DNA from: Acidimicrobiia bacterium
Lineage (GTDB): Bacteria; Actinomycetota; Acidimicrobiia; Acidimicrobiales; CATQHL01
Direction: 5' to 3'
Length of the DNA: 64,000 nucleotides
Assembly: GCA_009835395.1 (NCBI GenBank)
Contig: VXXM01000024.1
Coordinates: 1-64,000, forward strand
Positions within the stretch are counted from its first letter, which is position 1. Each line of letters starts with the position of its first letter. Of the stretch, positions 62,601 through 64,000 are shown piece by piece. The position numbers and the translations under genes were made by a program. The notes below the pieces were generated by a model, which was given only the letters and a program-made list of their open reading frames with translations, ran no database searches and had not been told where the DNA came from.

Positions 62601-63217
62601 GCTGCGCCCCAGCCGTCGCCGCCCAGGTCCACCGAGCCGGTGCCGTCGGCGACGCCGGCCACGATCCGCAGCGCCGTCACCACTCCGCACGACCGGGACA
62701 GGGCAATGGCGTGGCGCCCCAGGTCGAGCGCCTCCTGCGGGTCGCCGGGCACCAGGAAGGGCATGCGCAGCGACGCCAGGGTGCCCTCGGAGGAACTGCC
62801 CACGGTGGAGGACTTGGCGTAGGGGTCGTCGCCGACCAGCATCACCGCCCCGCCGAGCGGTGACGTCCCGGTCAGGACCGCGTGGCGCATGGCGTCACAG
62901 GCCCGATCCAATCCCGGCGCCTTGCCGTACCACATGCCCAGGACTCCGTCCTTGGTGGCGTCGCTGAACCCTGCCACGAGTTGGCTACCCATGACCGCGG
63001 CGGCGGCCAGCTCCTCGTTGAGGCCGGGCTGGTGGACGAGTTGCAGCCCGGCGGTCTCAGCCAGACCGGCCACCCGGGTCACCTCCATGTCGAGGGTGGC
63101 CAGGGGCGATCCCGGGTAACCGCAGACGAAGGCGGCGGTGTTGTGGCCGGCTGCACGGTCGCGGCGCAACTGCTCGAACGGCAGCCTGGCCAGGATCTGC
63201 ACGCCCGAGGCGAACAC
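59642..63217 (-). CDS. Indolepyruvate ferredoxin oxidoreductase family protein (fused, long form)
   Basis: At least 1191 aa. Domains in order: N-terminal Pyr domain (NTAAFVCGYPGSPLATLD), ThDP-binding domain with YFCSGCPHNSST...GIGCHGM...GDGTYAHSG, a small iron-sulfur region (CEGCGDCGDVSNCL...CNFDYSCIDGDCPSF) and a C-terminal gamma domain (GIGGTGVVTASHLLG). Oxidatively decarboxylates an aryl- or branched-chain 2-oxo acid to the acyl-CoA. The first GTG is at 63217, but the frame is open to 63322 and encodes family-like TPAYRLDDRYLRDEGR just upstream, with no ATG, GTG or TTG. The true start is therefore unresolved. The divergent acyl-CoA dehydrogenase would fit next in such a pathway. Confidence 0.87.
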   Translation of the reverse strand: MFASGVQILARLPFEQLRRDRAAGHNTAAFVCGYPGSPLATLDMEVTRVAGLAETAGLQLVHQPGLNEELAAAAVMGSQLVAGFSDATKDGVLGMWYGKAPGLDRACDAMRHAVLTGTSPLGGAVMLVGDDPYAKSSTVGSSSEGTLASLRMPFLVPGDPQEALDLGRHAIALSRSCGVVTALRIVAGVADGTGSVDLGGDGWGAANGHGGGTAAPYRLPILPGHDGPPEPYRHRPDGNLMPPYTNDIERDLVEVRLELARSYGARNGLNRLTTPGGPARVGIVASGNCYQEMLEALRLLGLPSIGDIAGAGIRLAKFSLPYPLEESFVRSFAAGLSEVIVLEEKDPHLELFVKDALYPLADRPAVVGKRDDRGEPLLARHAGLDADSLTGPLHARLSAHLSGDRLRPPAAVPRRRQSLPVSARRTPYFCSGCPHNSSTRVPDGSLVGVGIGCHGMVSLMEPERVGEWSSVCSMGAEGATWVGMSPFTEREHSFQNLGDGTYAHSGQLGIQFAVAAGVNITFKLLYNGAVAMTGGQDPTGMVGVPEMARILLAQGVRQVLITTEDLGRYKRVTLPTGVEVWDRKRLIEAQERLQAVEGVTVLIHDQFCAAELRRARRRGQQPTPKTRVLINERVCEGCGDCGDVSNCLSVQPVDTPYGRKTKIDQTTCNFDYSCIDGDCPSFATVRPARAGRQRRIARKRAAASPSTPERVRPVAPDEIAEPTSAGPANMTVRMAGIGGTGVVTASHLLGTAALLSGRHVQGLDQTGLSQKAGPVLSDVRISAEEPIASNKATEGMVDLYLAFDLLTAAAPGALSGASAKRTLVVASVTPTSTGQMVVHPEQGYPRTEELRSVVDGTSRAGENRWVDAGAITRRLFGNTTSANVFLIGVAYQCGALPITAASFESAIDLNGVAAERNREAFRWGRQWVIDPAGVELAAANAAAAGAAPPPDDAGTAPPDSDDVLAPGVRRLLDPLATRTGLGDLLEMLSADLAAYQSAGYAEDFLRFVAEVADAEEDLDFWDLTATVARSLHKLMAYKDEYEVARLLLEPDAVTRAEAIAGPGARLLWHLHPPFLRALGVSRKLKLGRWARPLLVALRGAKRLRGTPLDVFGYAKVRRCERRLPAEYREAIRALLGSLDSINRDEAVGIADLVDRIRGYEDLKMSRVATYREELSQRVKSFCEAVPAGTSA

Positions 63218-63445
63218 CCTGCCCTCGTCGCGCAGGTACCGGTCGTCGAGGCGGTACGCCGGGGTCCCGACGCTCGGGTCACCCGATGTCGCCGGGTTCG
63301 TCGTGGGGTCTATACGTGCAGGCTACCGCGGGGGTCTCCGACTGTCCTGCGCGGAGTGCTGCTGGGCCCCACGAGCCGCTGTGCATGCAGTGCAGGTGTG
63401 CGTCGGTTGCTCGCGGCCTCGCCCGCTCGGCCTAACATCCGCCGC

Positions 63446-64000
63446 GTGAGTGTGGATCCCGAAGTGGCCGACGAACTCGTCGCCACGATCGCGGCCTGGG
63501 TGGATCGGGAGGTCGTGCCCGAGGCGAGCCGCTTCGAGCAGGCCGACGAGTTCCCCGAGGCCATGTTCGCCCGGATGTGCGACTTCGGCCTGTTCGGCGC
63601 CACGATCGAGGAGGCCTACGGCGGCCTCGGACTCGACGCCCTGACCTACGCCCGCATCGTCGAGGAGTTGTCCCGGGGCTGGATGTCCCTCGCAGGGATC
63701 CTCAACACGCACATGCTGTCGGTGGCCATGATCACCCGCTTCGGAACTCCCGAGCAGCGGGCGCGATTCCTGCCGCGCATGGTGGATGGTTCGCTGCGGT
63801 CCGCCTTCTCGCTGTCGGAACCCGACGCAGGCAGCGACACCCAGAACATTCGCTGCCGGGCAGCCCTCGACGGCGACGAGTGGCTCGTGAACGGCACCAA
63901 GATGTGGGTCACCAACGGCATGCGCGCCGGGCTGGTGATGCTGCTGGCACGCACTCCCGACGACCGGATCACCTGCTTCATCGTGGAGAAGGCTCCCGGC
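63446..64000 (+). CDS. Acyl-CoA dehydrogenase, N-terminal part (runs off window)
   Basis: 185 residues from GTG 63446 to the window edge, no stop reached. Contains the N-terminal helical domain (ELVATIAAWVDREVVPEASRFEQADEFPEAMFARMCDFGLFGATIEEAYGG) and the middle beta-domain with the FAD-contacting FSLSEPDAGSDTQN and TKMWVTNG motifs. The catalytic Glu lies beyond the window. It oxidises an acyl-CoA to the enoyl-CoA. Separated by 228 bp from the divergent 2-oxo acid oxidoreductase; together they may degrade a branched-chain or aryl 2-oxo acid. Confidence 0.85.
   Translation, partial: MSVDPEVADELVATIAAWVDREVVPEASRFEQADEFPEAMFARMCDFGLFGATIEEAYGGLGLDALTYARIVEELSRGWMSLAGILNTHMLSVAMITRFGTPEQRARFLPRMVDGSLRSAFSLSEPDAGSDTQNIRCRAALDGDEWLVNGTKMWVTNGMRAGLVMLLARTPDDRITCFIVEKAPG

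Overview
The window looks like chromosomal DNA of a high-GC actinobacterium. Evidence is the strong G+C bias, many GTG/TTG starts, dense GTGA/ATGA stop-start overlaps, an F420-type luciferase-like oxidoreductase, a CtpE-like P-type ATPase, and lipoproteins with a short hydrophobic leader, a Cys-Gly-Gly-Asp lipobox and a Pro/Ala-rich tether. The flavour is closest to Acidimicrobiia, but that placement is inference. I see no rRNA, tRNA, CRISPR array, phage gene, transposase or origin. The region is almost wholly catabolic and transport genes on both strands.

Layout. 0.5-4.6 kb: a YhaO/SbcD-like nuclease and YhaN/SbcC-like ATPase pair, with a perfect TGTGA-N6-TCACA palindrome 219 bp upstream. 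4.6-10.7 kb: L-fuconate dehydratase, a divergent sugar dehydrogenase (aldo/keto reductase), a second enolase-superfamily enzyme, an EamA exporter and a gamma-glutamyltransferase. 10.7-16.1 kb: CtpE-like ATPase, Nudix hydrolase, a ThDP enzyme coupled to a cupin protein. 16.3-21.1 kb: SDR, NIPSNAP, nucleoside hydrolase, RraA-type protein, SDR and a sterol-reductase-like membrane protein. 21.2-23.9 kb: uracil-DNA glycosylase variant, cytidine deaminase, SGNH hydrolase, FCD/GntR repressor.

23.9-37.3 kb is a sugar/polyol-acid catabolic locus: SMP-30 lactonase, aldose dehydrogenase, two divergent enolase-superfamily dehydratases, a CUT1 sugar importer (binding protein and two permeases, no ATPase), F420 enzyme, DhaK/DhaL-like kinase, SDR, RraA and a second nucleoside-hydrolase-like protein. 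Four intergenic regions here share AT-rich words (CTTGTCATAyAGGTyA, CTCATATGAT, CATATAAGT, CTAAGCTAACA) that I read as operators of the FCD repressor at its left edge.

37.4-46.0 kb is one long minus-strand polyamine operon: GABA-type aminotransferase, C45 Ntn-hydrolase, GNAT acyltransferase, Lrp regulator, agmatinase and PotA-B-C-D. A PuuB-like FAD oxidase is divergent from it across a perfect 8-bp-arm palindrome. Together these suggest an acylated-intermediate route from agmatine/putrescine to GABA and succinate semialdehyde.

47.6-59.6 kb holds a four-gene molybdenum hydroxylase whose molybdopterin subunit is split in two, as in nicotinate dehydrogenase, plus a cupin. Divergent to it is a run of SMP-30 lactonase, an isochorismatase-fold protein with Ser in place of the catalytic Cys, and a complete branched-chain-type ABC importer whose binding protein stands on a long Ala-rich stalk. 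59.6-64 kb: a fused indolepyruvate:ferredoxin oxidoreductase-family enzyme with an unclear start, and the beginning of an acyl-CoA dehydrogenase that runs off the window.
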